This document shows positions 1 to 9,288 of a DNA stretch of 64,000 nt, one piece after another. Numbering within the stretch: position 1 is the first letter of the stretch; every line of letters begins with the position of its first letter. Origin of the DNA: an uncultured Clostridium sp. GTDB lineage: Bacteria; Bacillota; Clostridia; Clostridiales; Clostridiaceae. The notes under the pieces were generated by a model, which saw only the letters and a program-made list of their open reading frames with translations, did no database searches and had not been told where the DNA came from. A program made the position numbers and the translations under genes. The DNA is taken from NCBI GenBank assembly GCA_900547475.1, contig URGW01000006.1:52003-116002 (forward strand). The letters run 5' to 3'.

Positions 1-938
1 GAGATGTTGCTGTAACCGAAGGTGATAAAGTTGAAGCAGCATTAAAATTAGGTTGGACTTGTGACGCTTTTGGAATTGGAGATTTAGTAGAAGTAATTAA
101 TGAGGTTACTGATGAAGAAGTTGAAAATTTAATGAAAGTATATGAAGAAAAATATGAAATTTGTGAAGCTGGAAAAACAGAGGGTTCTGTAAGAAATTCT
201 ATTAAATATCAAGCAAGGGTAGAAATTGCTTTAAGAAGATTCTTAGAAAAAGGTGGATATACTGCATTCACAACTAACTTCCAAGTACTTCATGGTATGG
301 AACAATTACCAGGACTTGCAGTACAAAGACTTATGGAAGATGGATATGGATTTGGAGGAGAAGGTGATTGGAAAACAGCAGGTTTGGTTAGATTAATGAA
401 AATTATGACTAATAATACTAGAACTTCTTTCATGGAAGATTATACTTATAACTTTGAACCAGGCAATGAAATGATTTTAGGAGCTCATATGCTTGAAGTT
501 TGTCCAACAGTTGCAGCTAATAAACCTTTAATAGAAGTTAAGCATTTAGGAATTGGTGATAAGGCTGATCCAGCAAGATTAATATTTAACGGGCAAGCAG
601 GCTCAGCAGTTTGTGCATCATTAATTGATTTAGGTGGAAGAATGAGGTTAATAATAAATGAAGTAGAAGCTAAAGAGGTTGAAAGAAATCTCCCACAACT
701 TCCAGTAGCAAGAGTGCTATGGAGACCAGAGCCATCATTAAAAGTAGGAGCAAAAGCTTGGATACTTGCTGGTGGAGCTCATCATACTTCATTCTCTTAT
801 GAATTAGATTCAGAGCAATTAACTGATTTAGCTAATATGTATGGAATTGAGTCAGTTTTAATAGGAAAAGATACTAATATTAAGGAATTTGAAAAAGAAT
901 TAAAATGGAATGATTTATATTGGAGATTAAATAGATAG
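1..938 (+). CDS. araA: L-arabinose isomerase, 3' part
   Basis: The window opens inside this gene. The frame is open from base 3 (Asp-Val-Ala-Val-Thr-Glu-Gly) and runs through an internal Met at 132 to the stop at 936-938, so the true start lies upstream of the window. The enzyme converts L-arabinose to L-ribulose, the first step of cytoplasmic arabinose breakdown. About 312 residues are visible. The central and C-terminal AraA sequence is recognisable: GDWKTAGLVRLMKIM, then TSFMEDYTYNFEPGNEMILGAHMLEVCP, then the ILAGGAHHTSFSYEL segment that carries a metal-binding His. It is followed 30 nt later by a GH51 arabinofuranosidase, which fits an arabinan-use operon. Partial at the window edge, not broken. 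Confidence 0.95.
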   Translation, partial: DVAVTEGDKVEAALKLGWTCDAFGIGDLVEVINEVTDEEVENLMKVYEEKYEICEAGKTEGSVRNSIKYQARVEIALRRFLEKGGYTAFTTNFQVLHGMEQLPGLAVQRLMEDGYGFGGEGDWKTAGLVRLMKIMTNNTRTSFMEDYTYNFEPGNEMILGAHMLEVCPTVAANKPLIEVKHLGIGDKADPARLIFNGQAGSAVCASLIDLGGRMRLIINEVEAKEVERNLPQLPVARVLWRPEPSLKVGAKAWILAGGAHHTSFSYELDSEQLTDLANMYGIESVLIGKDTNIKEFEKELKWNDLYWRLNR

Positions 939-968
939 TTTTATTTAAGATAAGGGGGTTAGAGAATT

Positions 969-2444
969 ATGAGTAGATTAATAATTAATACACACAATAA
1001 AAAGTCAAAAATAAGCAAGGAAATATATGGACATTTTTCAGAGCATTTAGGAAGGTGTATATATGAAGGAATATATGTTGGAGAAGATTCAAAAATACCT
1101 AATGTAAATGGAATGAGAAATGATGTTGTACAAGCATTAAGAGAAATGAAGATACCAGTATTACGTTGGCCAGGTGGATGCTTCGCTGATGAATATCATT
1201 GGATGGATGGAATAGGACCAAAAGAAAATCGTAAAAAGATGATAAATACACATTGGGGGGGAGTTGTAGAAGATAATAGTTTTGGTACACATGAATTTAT
1301 GGAATTATGTAGACAATTAGAATGTGAGCCATATATTAATGGAAACCTTGGTAGTGGAACAGTTCAAGAAATGTCTGAATGGGTAGAATACTTAACTTTT
1401 GATGGTATTTCACCAATGGCAGAGTTAAGAAAACAAAATGGACATGAAGAACCATGGAAAGTTAAGTACTTTGGTGTAGGTAATGAAAACTGGGGATGTG
1501 GTGGAAATATGACGCCAGAATTCTATGGAAATATGTATAGAAGATATCAAACTTATTGTAGAAACTACGGTGAAAATAAGCTTTATAAAATTGCATGTGG
1601 ACCCAATGTAGATGACTATAATTGGACTGAAGGAGTAATGAAAGTAGCGGCAAACTATATGGATGGTTTATCATTACATTACTATACTCATCCAGGTGGA
1701 TGGGAAAATAAAGGACCAGCAACAGGATTTGATGAATCTGCATGGTATGAAACTATGAAAAGAACTTTAAAAATGGAAGAGTTAATAAATAAACATTTAG
1801 AAATAATGAATAAGTATGATCCAGAAAAGAGAGTTGATTTAATTGTTGATGAGTGGGGTTCATGGTATGCAGTTGAACCAGGAACTAATCCAGGATTCTT
1901 ATATCAACAAAATACAATGAGAGATGCACTTATAGCTGGTATTAACTTAAATATATTTAATAAGCATAGTGATAGAATAAAGATGGCTAATATAGCTCAA
2001 ATAGTTAATGTTTTACAATCTGTTATTTTAACAGAAGGAGAAAAAATGATTTTAACTCCAACTTATCACGTGTTTAATATGTATAAAAATCACCAAGAAG
2101 CAACATTAGTTGAAAGTTTTATAGAAACTAAGATGATTGGAGTTGGTGAAGAATATAAAGTTCCAAATTTAAATGAATCAGTTTCTGTAGATAGTGAAGG
2201 AAGAATTAATATAACTATAAATAATTTATCTATTGATGAAGCGTATGATATTGAAGGAATAATAGTTGATAGACCGGTTAAATCAATTACAGCCACTATT
2301 TTAACTAATAAAATGGATGCTCATAATACTTTTGATAACCCAGAAGTGGTTAAGCCAGAAGAGTTTAAAGATTTTGTTTTAACATCACAAGGATTAAACT
2401 TTAAGATTCCAGCTTGTAGTGTAATTAGCTTTGTTATTGAGTAA
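969..2444 (+). CDS. abfA: Alpha-L-arabinofuranosidase, GH51
   Basis: A 491-residue cytoplasmic GH51 enzyme without a signal peptide, expected to release terminal arabinose from arabino-oligosaccharides. The acid/base Glu is in GVGNENWGCGG (Glu173) and the nucleophile Glu is in VDEWGSWY (Glu295). The early LRWPGGCFADEYHW motif is typical of the (beta/alpha)8 barrel, and the C-terminal part is the beta-sandwich ending near EVVKPEEFKDF. The start has an AAGGGGG ribosome site about 10 nt upstream. It lies between araA and a Cys-rich small ORF in one transcription unit. Oligosaccharides are probably produced outside by the GH43 protein encoded next, and the arabinose freed here would go to AraA. 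Confidence 0.95.
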   Translation: MSRLIINTHNKKSKISKEIYGHFSEHLGRCIYEGIYVGEDSKIPNVNGMRNDVVQALREMKIPVLRWPGGCFADEYHWMDGIGPKENRKKMINTHWGGVVEDNSFGTHEFMELCRQLECEPYINGNLGSGTVQEMSEWVEYLTFDGISPMAELRKQNGHEEPWKVKYFGVGNENWGCGGNMTPEFYGNMYRRYQTYCRNYGENKLYKIACGPNVDDYNWTEGVMKVAANYMDGLSLHYYTHPGGWENKGPATGFDESAWYETMKRTLKMEELINKHLEIMNKYDPEKRVDLIVDEWGSWYAVEPGTNPGFLYQQNTMRDALIAGINLNIFNKHSDRIKMANIAQIVNVLQSVILTEGEKMILTPTYHVFNMYKNHQEATLVESFIETKMIGVGEEYKVPNLNESVSVDSEGRINITINNLSIDEAYDIEGIIVDRPVKSITATILTNKMDAHNTFDNPEVVKPEEFKDFVLTSQGLNFKIPACSVISFVIE

Positions 2445-2447
2445 TTT

Positions 2448-2711
2448 ATGGAAAATAGATTTTGTAAAAAATGTTTATTAGATCAAGTAATGGGCGATGC
2501 CGAATATAAACATATGCAGGATTATATTAAAAATATAGATAATGATATTAAAACTCCAGAAGAGGATTATAAAATTAGGTTAGATACTTGTATGGAGTGC
2601 GATAATCTTGTAAACGGCATGTGCAAATTATGTGGTTGTTTTGTTGAAATGAGAGCAGCTGTTAAGAAAAATTATTGTCCTAATATAGATAAAAAATGGG
2701 ATAAGATTTAA
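2448..2711 (+). CDS. Small Cys-rich protein, DUF6171-like
   Basis: An 87-residue protein starting 3 nt after the abfA stop codon, so probably translationally coupled to it; no separate strong ribosome site is seen. Paired cysteines are spread along it: FCKKCL at the start, then TCMECDNLVNGMCKLCGCF, then YCPN. This pattern suggests one or two small zinc sites. The sequence resembles the family called DUF6171, seen in clostridia, whose function is unknown. The position in the arabinan operon may be incidental. The end is followed by a stem-loop at 2762-2802. Confidence 0.7.
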   Translation: MENRFCKKCLLDQVMGDAEYKHMQDYIKNIDNDIKTPEEDYKIRLDTCMECDNLVNGMCKLCGCFVEMRAAVKKNYCPNIDKKWDKI

Positions 2712-2761
2712 GGGTAAATTTTCGCTGTTATAAAAGTAAATAATATTTATACAGAAGTTGA

Positions 2762-2802
2762 AGGCATATATCAAAAAGAGGGAATATTTTAGATATATGC
2801 CT
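2762..2802 (+). terminator. Stem-loop after the ara operon
   Basis: Perfect 10-bp inverted repeat AGGCATATAT (2762-2771) and ATATATGCCT (2793-2802) with a 21-nt loop, followed by AATTTTATTT. It lies between the DUF6171-like gene and the GH43 gene, so it probably ends the araA-abfA transcript. The T-run is weak. Confidence 0.55.
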
Positions 2803-2922
2803 AATTTTATTTATGCTTAAATATTTATTTAAATTTATTATAAGGATTAAAGGAGGGAGTGAATATTAACATTAAGATTAAAAATTAATAAAATTTATAG
2901 GATATAAAGGGGAAAAGAGATT

Positions 2923-5706
2923 ATGAAATCAAAAAAAGTAAGAAAGATATTAGCATTTTTTATGACGGGAGTTTTAATATCATCTTTTGGATTAATTAGA
3001 GTTACGACAGCTAAAGAAAAAATAGAAGCTAAAACCCGTGTTTCTGTACATGATCCTTCAATAGTTAAAGATGGAGATGAATATTATGTATTTGGATCTC
3101 ATATAGATGCAGCGAAATCTACAGATTTACAAAATTGGACTAGGTTCACTAATGGATATACAACACCGGGTAATGTTATATTTGGAGATTTATCAGAAAA
3201 CTTAGCTGGTTCATTTGCATGGGCTGGTGAAGACGATTCTGATAGTAAAGGTGGTTTTTCTGTTTGGGCACCAACTGTATTTTGGAATGATAACTATGTA
3301 AACGATAACGGAACTAAGGGTGCATATATGATGTATTATTGTACATCTTCTACTTATAAACGTTCTGCTATAGGTTATGCAGTATCTCAAAATATTGAGG
3401 GGCCATATACTTATGTAGATACTATTATGTACTCTGGATTCACTAAAAATGATGCAATTGATTCAAATAGTATTAAAAACACTAAGTATGTAAATACTCA
3501 TATAGATGAGCTTATTGAAGAAGGTATATTGGAAGGATTAAATGATTCATGGTTTAATGCTGATGGTTCATATAATACAAGTTACGCACCAAATGCAATA
3601 GATCCAGAATTATTCTATGATGAAAATGGGCAGTTATGGATGACTTATGGATCTTGGTCAGGTGGAATATATATATTAAAAATAGATGACACTACTGGAC
3701 AACCTATATATCCAGGAGCTGATGCAGACCAAGATAGTCTTAATCTTACAGATAGATATTTTGGTAAAAGAATATCAGGAGGTTATACACAATCAGGGGA
3801 AGGGGCAGATGTAGTATATGATAAGGAGACTGGATACTACTATATGACTGTAACTTATGGGGGATTAACTGCTGATGGTGGATATAATATGAGGTTATTT
3901 AGATCAGAAAATCCAGATGGTCCATATTTAGATTCAGCAGGAAGAAATGCAGCTTTATCAGGAAATGTTAGTAATATTGATTATGGAATTAAGTTAATTT
4001 CTAATTATAAATTTGATTGTCAGGATACGGCTCTAAAGGCAGCAGGTCATAACTCAGTTCTTTTAGAAGAAGATGGGGATAGATATTTAATTCATCATCA
4101 AAGATTTGATAATGGAACTGAATATCATGAGGTAAGAGTTCATCAAATGTTTGTAAATAAAGAAGGATGGCTAGTAGTTGCTCCTTATGAAAATAGTGGA
4201 GACGAAATTTCACAAACAGGATATTCAAAGGAAGAAATAGTTGGGAATTACCAATTTATTAATCATGGAACTGCCACTACAAGTGCTGTAGCAAACACAT
4301 TGAATATTAAATTAAATGAAGATTTTACAGTAAGTGGTGATATAACTGGTACTTGGACTATGGAGGAAGATACTTATTATATGACTATTACTACAAATGA
4401 TGTAACTTATAGTGGAGTATTCTTTAAACAACAAGATGAATCATTAGAAGAGAATAAAGTTATGACATTTACTGCTATTGGAAATAATAATGAATCAGTT
4501 TGGGGAAGTAAACTTGAATTAGATGATTTACAATCAGTTGAATATACAGGAAAGGATTTAGAAAAGAAAATTCCAAGTGTAACTAAATCTGATATAGAAT
4601 TACCTAAATCAGGTGCATATGATACAACAATTGATTGGAAATCAAGTAATGAAAATAGTATATCTAATGAAGGAAAGATAAATCGTACAGGAGAAGATGA
4701 AACTGTTACTTTAACTGCAACTATAAGTAAGGGAGAAGAGGCTATTACTAAGGAATTTACTGTACTTGTTAAGGGGATTTTACAAGAAGTTGGAGTAGAA
4801 CCAATTTATAAATATGATTTTGAAAGTTTAGAGAATCAAGCAGTTGCAAATACAGGTAGTAAGAGTGGTAATGCAACATTAATCGGTACTTCATCAGTTG
4901 TAGAAGATGAAGAAAGAGGAAATGTATTAGAGGTTACAAATGAAAAGGGTGCAGAAAAGGTTAACTATTTAGCATTGCCTACAGATACATTTGAAGGAAT
5001 TACAGAAGAGGGATATACAGTAAGTATGTGGGTAAATATAGATAAGAATGATTCAAATTATTTTGAGCATAGTGCATTATTTGAAGCGAGCATGACTAAT
5101 GAAGATGGCACTCCTAATTATCCAATTACAAGAATAAGTGCTAATCTTTTTGGAAGAATAAATGCAAATGGAGCATGGTCAGATGCAACAGAAATATCTA
5201 AACCATTAGAAGGGAACAAGTGGGAATATGTAACTTATACTGTAAGCTCTACTGGAATAGTAGTTTATGTAGATGGTAACGAAGTTGCTAGACAAGATAA
5301 AGATATATCATCTTGCTTTAATGATAATTTCTTAGCTTTAATGACAGATGTAAGAGTAGGTAGTGGGAATATATGGAGCGATATGGATATAGCAAATGCT
5401 AAATTTGATAATGTTGCAGTTTATAATGTTGCATTATCAGATAAGCAAGTAGAGGCTCTTTATAATCATGAAACAAGGGAAAATGAAGATCAAGAAAATC
5501 CAGAAGAACCAGGAGATATAGTAAATCCAGAAAATCCGGGAAGTAGTGATTCAGAAAATGTTGATTCAGGGAAGAAGCCAACAGTAAATAATAATGTAAC
5601 ATCAAAATTACCGCAAACAGGGGCAGTTAATGTATTATTTACATTAGCTTTAGGTGTAGCAAGTGTTACTATTGGTGGAATAACTTTAAAAAAGAAAAAA
5701 TTATAA
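2923..5706 (+). CDS. Wall-anchored endo-arabinanase-like GH43 protein
   Basis: A 927-residue exported enzyme. Residues 1-30 form a signal peptide. The GH43 five-bladed propeller covers about 40-430, with the three expected acids visible: Asp44 in SVHDPSI (base), Asp227 in NAIDPEL (pKa modulator) and Glu293 in SGEGADV (acid). An endo-arabinanase-type C-terminal domain follows (about 430-540, from SKEEIVGNYQF). Next come a bacterial Ig-like repeat (DWKSSNENSISNEGKI) and a LamG/concanavalin-like domain (YKYDFESLENQAV to KQVEALYNHE). A Pro/Glu/Asn linker leads to the sortase signal LPQTG at 896-900, with a hydrophobic stretch and KKKK tail. Inferred role: cutting arabinan at the cell surface and feeding AbfA and AraA upstream. 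Arabinan specificity is inferred from domain type and neighbours. Confidence 0.9.
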   Translation: MKSKKVRKILAFFMTGVLISSFGLIRVTTAKEKIEAKTRVSVHDPSIVKDGDEYYVFGSHIDAAKSTDLQNWTRFTNGYTTPGNVIFGDLSENLAGSFAWAGEDDSDSKGGFSVWAPTVFWNDNYVNDNGTKGAYMMYYCTSSTYKRSAIGYAVSQNIEGPYTYVDTIMYSGFTKNDAIDSNSIKNTKYVNTHIDELIEEGILEGLNDSWFNADGSYNTSYAPNAIDPELFYDENGQLWMTYGSWSGGIYILKIDDTTGQPIYPGADADQDSLNLTDRYFGKRISGGYTQSGEGADVVYDKETGYYYMTVTYGGLTADGGYNMRLFRSENPDGPYLDSAGRNAALSGNVSNIDYGIKLISNYKFDCQDTALKAAGHNSVLLEEDGDRYLIHHQRFDNGTEYHEVRVHQMFVNKEGWLVVAPYENSGDEISQTGYSKEEIVGNYQFINHGTATTSAVANTLNIKLNEDFTVSGDITGTWTMEEDTYYMTITTNDVTYSGVFFKQQDESLEENKVMTFTAIGNNNESVWGSKLELDDLQSVEYTGKDLEKKIPSVTKSDIELPKSGAYDTTIDWKSSNENSISNEGKINRTGEDETVTLTATISKGEEAITKEFTVLVKGILQEVGVEPIYKYDFESLENQAVANTGSKSGNATLIGTSSVVEDEERGNVLEVTNEKGAEKVNYLALPTDTFEGITEEGYTVSMWVNIDKNDSNYFEHSALFEASMTNEDGTPNYPITRISANLFGRINANGAWSDATEISKPLEGNKWEYVTYTVSSTGIVVYVDGNEVARQDKDISSCFNDNFLALMTDVRVGSGNIWSDMDIANAKFDNVAVYNVALSDKQVEALYNHETRENEDQENPEEPGDIVNPENPGSSDSENVDSGKKPTVNNNVTSKLPQTGAVNVLFTLALGVASVTIGGITLKKKKL

Positions 5707-5718
5707 TATAGAGTAATT

Positions 5719-5760
5719 AATAAAACTGTATCAAAAGTACTTTTGATACAGTTTTATTAA
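5719..5760. terminator. Bidirectional terminator
   Basis: Near-perfect palindrome: AATAAAACTGTATCAAAA, then a short loop, then its complement, with T-rich flanks on both strands. It lies between convergent genes (GH43 ending at 5706 on + and the beta-propeller gene ending at 5776 on -), so it can serve both. Confidence 0.85.
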
Positions 5761-5775
5761 TTTAAAAGATAAATC

Positions 5776-6804
5776 TTATTGATTAATATTTATTTTAGTG
5801 CCTAAAAGTTTTAGAAAATTAGTATAACTATAAAATTTTGGTGCATTCAGATACTCATCTTTATTAGAATTACTTTTAAATATAAATTGTGTGAAGGAAT
5901 AATTATAAATTTCATTAAATAGTTTTATATCACTCCAACTTTTCCCATTATTTAACGAATAAGTAGAATATAAATGATTATATTCCATCCACTGACAATA
6001 AAGAATATCATTATATTTAATTAGATTTGGAAATAAGCTTGGTATTTTGGTGCTTAAAAATATATTGTTTTGAATATGAGGAGTTTTATTTTCGAAAAAT
6101 AAGTTTATATATTTACAGTAAAATTGATTTTGATTTTTTTCTGAATATACAATATGATAGATATTTTTTGAATCTATTAATACAGATAAATAAACCTTTG
6201 ATTTTTTTGAAGAAGTTATTTGAATAGGAGCATCCCATTTTTCTTTATCGAAACTATAATTAGCTACAAAGAGTTCTTCATATCTATCTATTAATTTGAA
6301 GTAATAAATCTTTAAATTACTTTCATTTATTATTACTTCAAAATTATTTAAAAGTGTATAATTTAAAAAATCTATGTTGCTTTTTACCCAAATAGTATTT
6401 TTTTTATAATAATGTACTAATGCTGAGAAGTGAGACTTTTCTTTATTTATTTCATAGTAAATTATATGAACTTTATTATTAAGGTGCTTAATAAAAGGAA
6501 ATTTAATTTTATATTTATTAGAATCATATTTTAAAATTAATGTTTTATATATTTTTGAACCATTTATATGTAAGTAGTTGAGAAATTTATTTTTTTCAGT
6601 GAATAATCCATATATATTATCATTAGAATCTATATCAAAATAAATAGTTGATAGTGATGAAATATCTGATAAAATTTTTTTGTTTTTTTTTATTTCAAAA
6701 TTAGAATTAACATAATTAATAGAAATTCCATTTTCTACAGAAATAGTATATAAATCATTAAATGAATTTCTAATTAATATTGAAGATTGTCTTATAAATG
6801 ACAT
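5776..6804 (-). CDS. Beta-propeller-like protein with Asp-box motif
   Basis: A 342-residue protein with no signal peptide and no family I can name with certainty. It is rich in Tyr, Asn, Lys and Ile and shows repeating beta-strand units. One contains a clear Asp-box-like motif, STYSLNNGKSWSDIKLF; a second, weaker unit is NYSFDKEKWDAPIQITSS. Such motifs occur in sialidase-type propellers, but no catalytic Arg triad could be assigned, so an enzymatic role is not supported. Its neighbours are the sporulation-type genes at 7-11 kb, and it may be another spore-surface component. No clear AC-N16-CATA promoter is seen upstream, only an imperfect CATATTAATA. Confidence 0.6.
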   Translation of the reverse strand: MSFIRQSSILIRNSFNDLYTISVENGISINYVNSNFEIKKNKKILSDISSLSTIYFDIDSNDNIYGLFTEKNKFLNYLHINGSKIYKTLILKYDSNKYKIKFPFIKHLNNKVHIIYYEINKEKSHFSALVHYYKKNTIWVKSNIDFLNYTLLNNFEVIINESNLKIYYFKLIDRYEELFVANYSFDKEKWDAPIQITSSKKSKVYLSVLIDSKNIYHIVYSEKNQNQFYCKYINLFFENKTPHIQNNIFLSTKIPSLFPNLIKYNDILYCQWMEYNHLYSTYSLNNGKSWSDIKLFNEIYNYSFTQFIFKSNSNKDEYLNAPKFYSYTNFLKLLGTKININQ

Positions 6805-6956
6805 AATATCACTCCAGATACATTTATATATTAAATATATATTTTTCTAGCTATATTAATATGTTATTAATAATTAAATTTTAAAATTAGCTTATCAAGG
6901 ATATAAGAAATACTTGTATAAAAAATAATTAATTTCAAAAAAACTCTCAAAAGGAA

Positions 6957-6983
6957 ACATATATAGCTATAAATCATAATATA
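6957..6983 (+). promoter_or_regulatory. Sigma-K-like promoter
   Basis: AC at 6957-6958, a 16-nt gap, and CATAATATA at 6975-6983. This fits the AC-N16-CATAnnaTA pattern of the late mother-cell sigma factor K. The block GGAAAC...CATAATAT recurs upstream of the paralogue at 10597 with the same spacing. The gene start is 58 nt downstream. Confidence 0.65.
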
Positions 6984-7041
6984 AAGTAAAAAAAACAAAT
7001 TTATTGTCTAATTAATGATATAAATCAGGAGGAAAGAAATA

Positions 7042-8037
7042 ATGTCATATAAAAAAGGGAGAATAGATAAAAGTTCAAATTGTCATAAGGAAATCAAATT
7101 TAAAGATAATTGTGATTTAAATTGTTGTGATAATTTAATAGTTAGGGACTCAGATATTTATGAAGCTGAATGTGTTCCAGTAGTAACTGAAAAAATATTT
7201 GATAGTATAATTTTAGAAGACTTTAAATACAGGGTAGAAGAGGAAGAGTTTACTATAGTTTCTACAGGGAAATGTCATTATGATGAAGGAGCACCTATAT
7301 GTATAGATAAAATAGGAATAACTTATGATTTTATAGGAATTGTGGAAGAGAAAAAGGAAGAATTGATAAATTCTGAAAATATTATTTTTTCAGCAGAACC
7401 AGGAACAGGATATAATACTTCTGATGAAGTTTTTTATAATGAATATATAGGAACATTTACAACAAATAGGTGTTGTGAAAAAGACAATAAAAAGCAAGGG
7501 ATAAAATCTAGAGTTTTGGAGAACAATGTAAAGTTTTACGTTAGCAATTTGCAAATTGCTTTAATAGGTACAATAGGAGATAAACAGTTTAAAGCAATTT
7601 CAAGTAATATGCCATATACAGGACATATATTTGATGGAGTTAGCTTGGATTTTTACGGAAGAATAAATTTACCAAAGGGTTCTAGAAAAGCAACTATACA
7701 TGAAGAGTATGATGGATGCTTAACTGCTGAATGTGCAACAACAAATTCTTTATATAGTAGTGATAGTGACACATTCACAGCAGCTATAGAATTTTTATTA
7801 GTAGTCGAGAAAAATATGTATTCAACAGTAACTGAAAAAATGGCTGTTTTTACAATGAGTAATGCTGTTATATCTCACTCTGGAGAAGTAAGTCATGAAT
7901 GTTATGATGGTTGTTTAGAAGATGAGCCTAGTTATGATTGCTCAAAAGATGAATCTAGTCAATGTTTTGATGAAATTACTAATGAAGGTATTTGTAAATA
8001 TGAAATTGATAGAATAGAAGATATTTGTAGGGATTAA
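7042..8037 (+). CDS. Cys-rich protein, probable spore outer-layer component
   Basis: A 331-residue protein with no signal peptide or membrane segment; I do not recognise the family. It is a full-length paralogue of the protein at 10597-11433. Both share a Cys-rich N-terminus, ECVPVVTEKIFDSIILEDFKYRVEE near residue 45, a central SRVLENNVKFYVSNLQIALIGTIG block, and the ending HEEYDGCLTAECA...YSTVTEKMAVFT. This copy adds an acidic Cys-rich tail of about 50 residues (HECYDGCLEDEPSYDC onward). An AAATCAGGAGG ribosome site precedes the ATG. The sigma-K-like promoter upstream and the many cysteines suggest a cross-linked spore coat or exosporium protein; this is inference. Confidence 0.65.
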   Translation: MSYKKGRIDKSSNCHKEIKFKDNCDLNCCDNLIVRDSDIYEAECVPVVTEKIFDSIILEDFKYRVEEEEFTIVSTGKCHYDEGAPICIDKIGITYDFIGIVEEKKEELINSENIIFSAEPGTGYNTSDEVFYNEYIGTFTTNRCCEKDNKKQGIKSRVLENNVKFYVSNLQIALIGTIGDKQFKAISSNMPYTGHIFDGVSLDFYGRINLPKGSRKATIHEEYDGCLTAECATTNSLYSSDSDTFTAAIEFLLVVEKNMYSTVTEKMAVFTMSNAVISHSGEVSHECYDGCLEDEPSYDCSKDESSQCFDEITNEGICKYEIDRIEDICRD

Positions 8038-8134
8038 TTAATGGCAAGAAGCAAAAGAAAAATTTAAATAATTAAAATTGTAATATTTATTTAAAACTTC
8101 ATAAAGGTATTAGATAATTATGTAGTTTTTATTA

Positions 8135-8176
8135 AATAAATATTACTGGAAATTATTGTTTCCAGTAATATTTATT
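8135..8176. terminator. Bidirectional terminator
   Basis: Perfect 18-bp inverted repeat from AATAAATATTACTGGAAA (8135-8152) to its complement (8159-8176), with a 6-nt loop. It lies between convergent genes ending at 8037 (+) and 8234 (-). Confidence 0.8.
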
Positions 8177-8233
8177 ACATATAATAGGGAGAATGTTTTT
8201 TAAGATTTTATTTATATTAAAGAGTTTATATTC

Positions 8234-9091
8234 TTAAAGGTTATTTAAGTCTATAGGCGTTATAGATATTTGATCTAATTCTTTATTTAAATTATCTATT
8301 TGTTTTAAAATTATAGAAATATTTTCATTTATTAAGCAGATATCATTAGATAATTTAGCGGTTATAGTATTAAGTTCTGAAATTATAGAATCAGTATTTT
8401 GTAGTGAGCTATTAATATCAGTATTAAATTTATTGAGTGTTTGATAAAATTCATTTTTTATATTATCTACATCACTAGTATTTAAATCTACTATATTAGT
8501 TAATTTAGAGATTTTATTATTTATTGAATTTTTAAAATTGTTAAAATCAAAATCTATGTTTGTTTCATTTAAATTTATAAGCTCTATAAATGGAGGATTA
8601 TTAGAATAAAATGTATCGAAATTAATTAATGTATTTAATATTGAGTCTAAAGGCTTAATAATTAAGCTAGATTTTGTTTTATTAGATAAAATAGATATTA
8701 ATATAGGAGTAATATCTATTCTTATATATTTGTTTATATCATAAGAATTAATTTTTATGTTTATATTAGAATCTGACTTTGTTTTAGATATAAATTGTGG
8801 ATTAATAATTAAATCATTGTAAGGTGTTAAATTTTCACAAATTGATAGAAGTATGGACTTATTATTGATAAATTTTGAATCATTTATATAGAGATTTAAA
8901 AATGCTGAATCAAATGAATTTAAATTAATAGTACATAAATCAAAGTCTAAAATCGTTAAGTATTCATTTTTTGTATTAACTTTATTATGCATTATTCCTA
9001 CAAATAAACTATTATTTTTAGAATTAATTTTTAAATTAGTTTTATTTATAGTAGCTCCAGAGGAACAACTAATTTTATTAGAACATTTCAA
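8234..9091 (-). CDS. DNRLRE-like protein with coiled-coil tail
   Basis: A 285-residue protein. The first 170 residues resemble the DNRLRE beta-sandwich found on bacterial surface proteins: SLFVGIMHNK, then LTILDFDL, then SFDSAFLNLYINDS and YIRIDITPILISIL, where the family has a result such as LLFDLS and A-LYLY. Residues 175-285 are a regular heptad-like helix rich in Asn, Ile and Leu (KLTNIVDLNTSDVDNIKNEF onward), probably a coiled coil. There is no signal peptide, which is unusual for a DNRLRE protein but normal for spore coat proteins made in the mother cell. A sigma-K-like promoter precedes it. Assignment to the family is by eye and is moderate. Confidence 0.55.
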   Translation of the reverse strand: MKCSNKISCSSGATINKTNLKINSKNNSLFVGIMHNKVNTKNEYLTILDFDLCTINLNSFDSAFLNLYINDSKFINNKSILLSICENLTPYNDLIINPQFISKTKSDSNINIKINSYDINKYIRIDITPILISILSNKTKSSLIIKPLDSILNTLINFDTFYSNNPPFIELINLNETNIDFDFNNFKNSINNKISKLTNIVDLNTSDVDNIKNEFYQTLNKFNTDINSSLQNTDSIISELNTITAKLSNDICLINENISIILKQIDNLNKELDQISITPIDLNNL

Positions 9092-9127
9092 GATTAATCA
9101 CTCCTAGTTTAGTAGTGCTCATTTTTA

Positions 9128-9155
9128 TATATTATGAAATTAATTTTTATTTTGT
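9128..9155 (-). promoter_or_regulatory. Sigma-K-like promoter for the DNRLRE-like gene
   Basis: On the minus strand: AC (plus 9154-9155), a 17-nt gap, then CATAATATA (plus 9128-9136). This is 37 nt upstream of the start codon at 9091. The -10 is identical to that at 6975-6983. Confidence 0.6.
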
Positions 9156-9180
9156 TCTTATATATAGGGTAATAAAAAAT

Positions 9181-9233
9181 AAAAATGGAGTCTGGTAAAG
9201 AATAAAATATATTCTTTACCTTGACTTCCATTT
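9181..9233 (-). terminator. Terminator of the DUF4489 operon
   Basis: Long hairpin: AAAATGGA...GGTAAAGAATA pairs with TATTCTTTACC...TCCATTTT, with a small internal mismatch near GTC/GAC. On the minus strand it is followed by T-rich sequence, so it ends the 10288-to-9289 transcript just before the next sporulation-type promoter. Confidence 0.75.
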
Positions 9234-9288
9234 TCATTATAAAAATTATATTAACTTATTTTATTTGTTACAGAAATTTATTTAAAGT

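Noticed and set aside
2856..2889. Nine-codon GTG ORF after AGGAGGG upstream of the GH43 gene
   Set aside because: The spacing between the purine run and GTG is only about 2 nt, and no attenuator fold follows, so a leader peptide is not supported.
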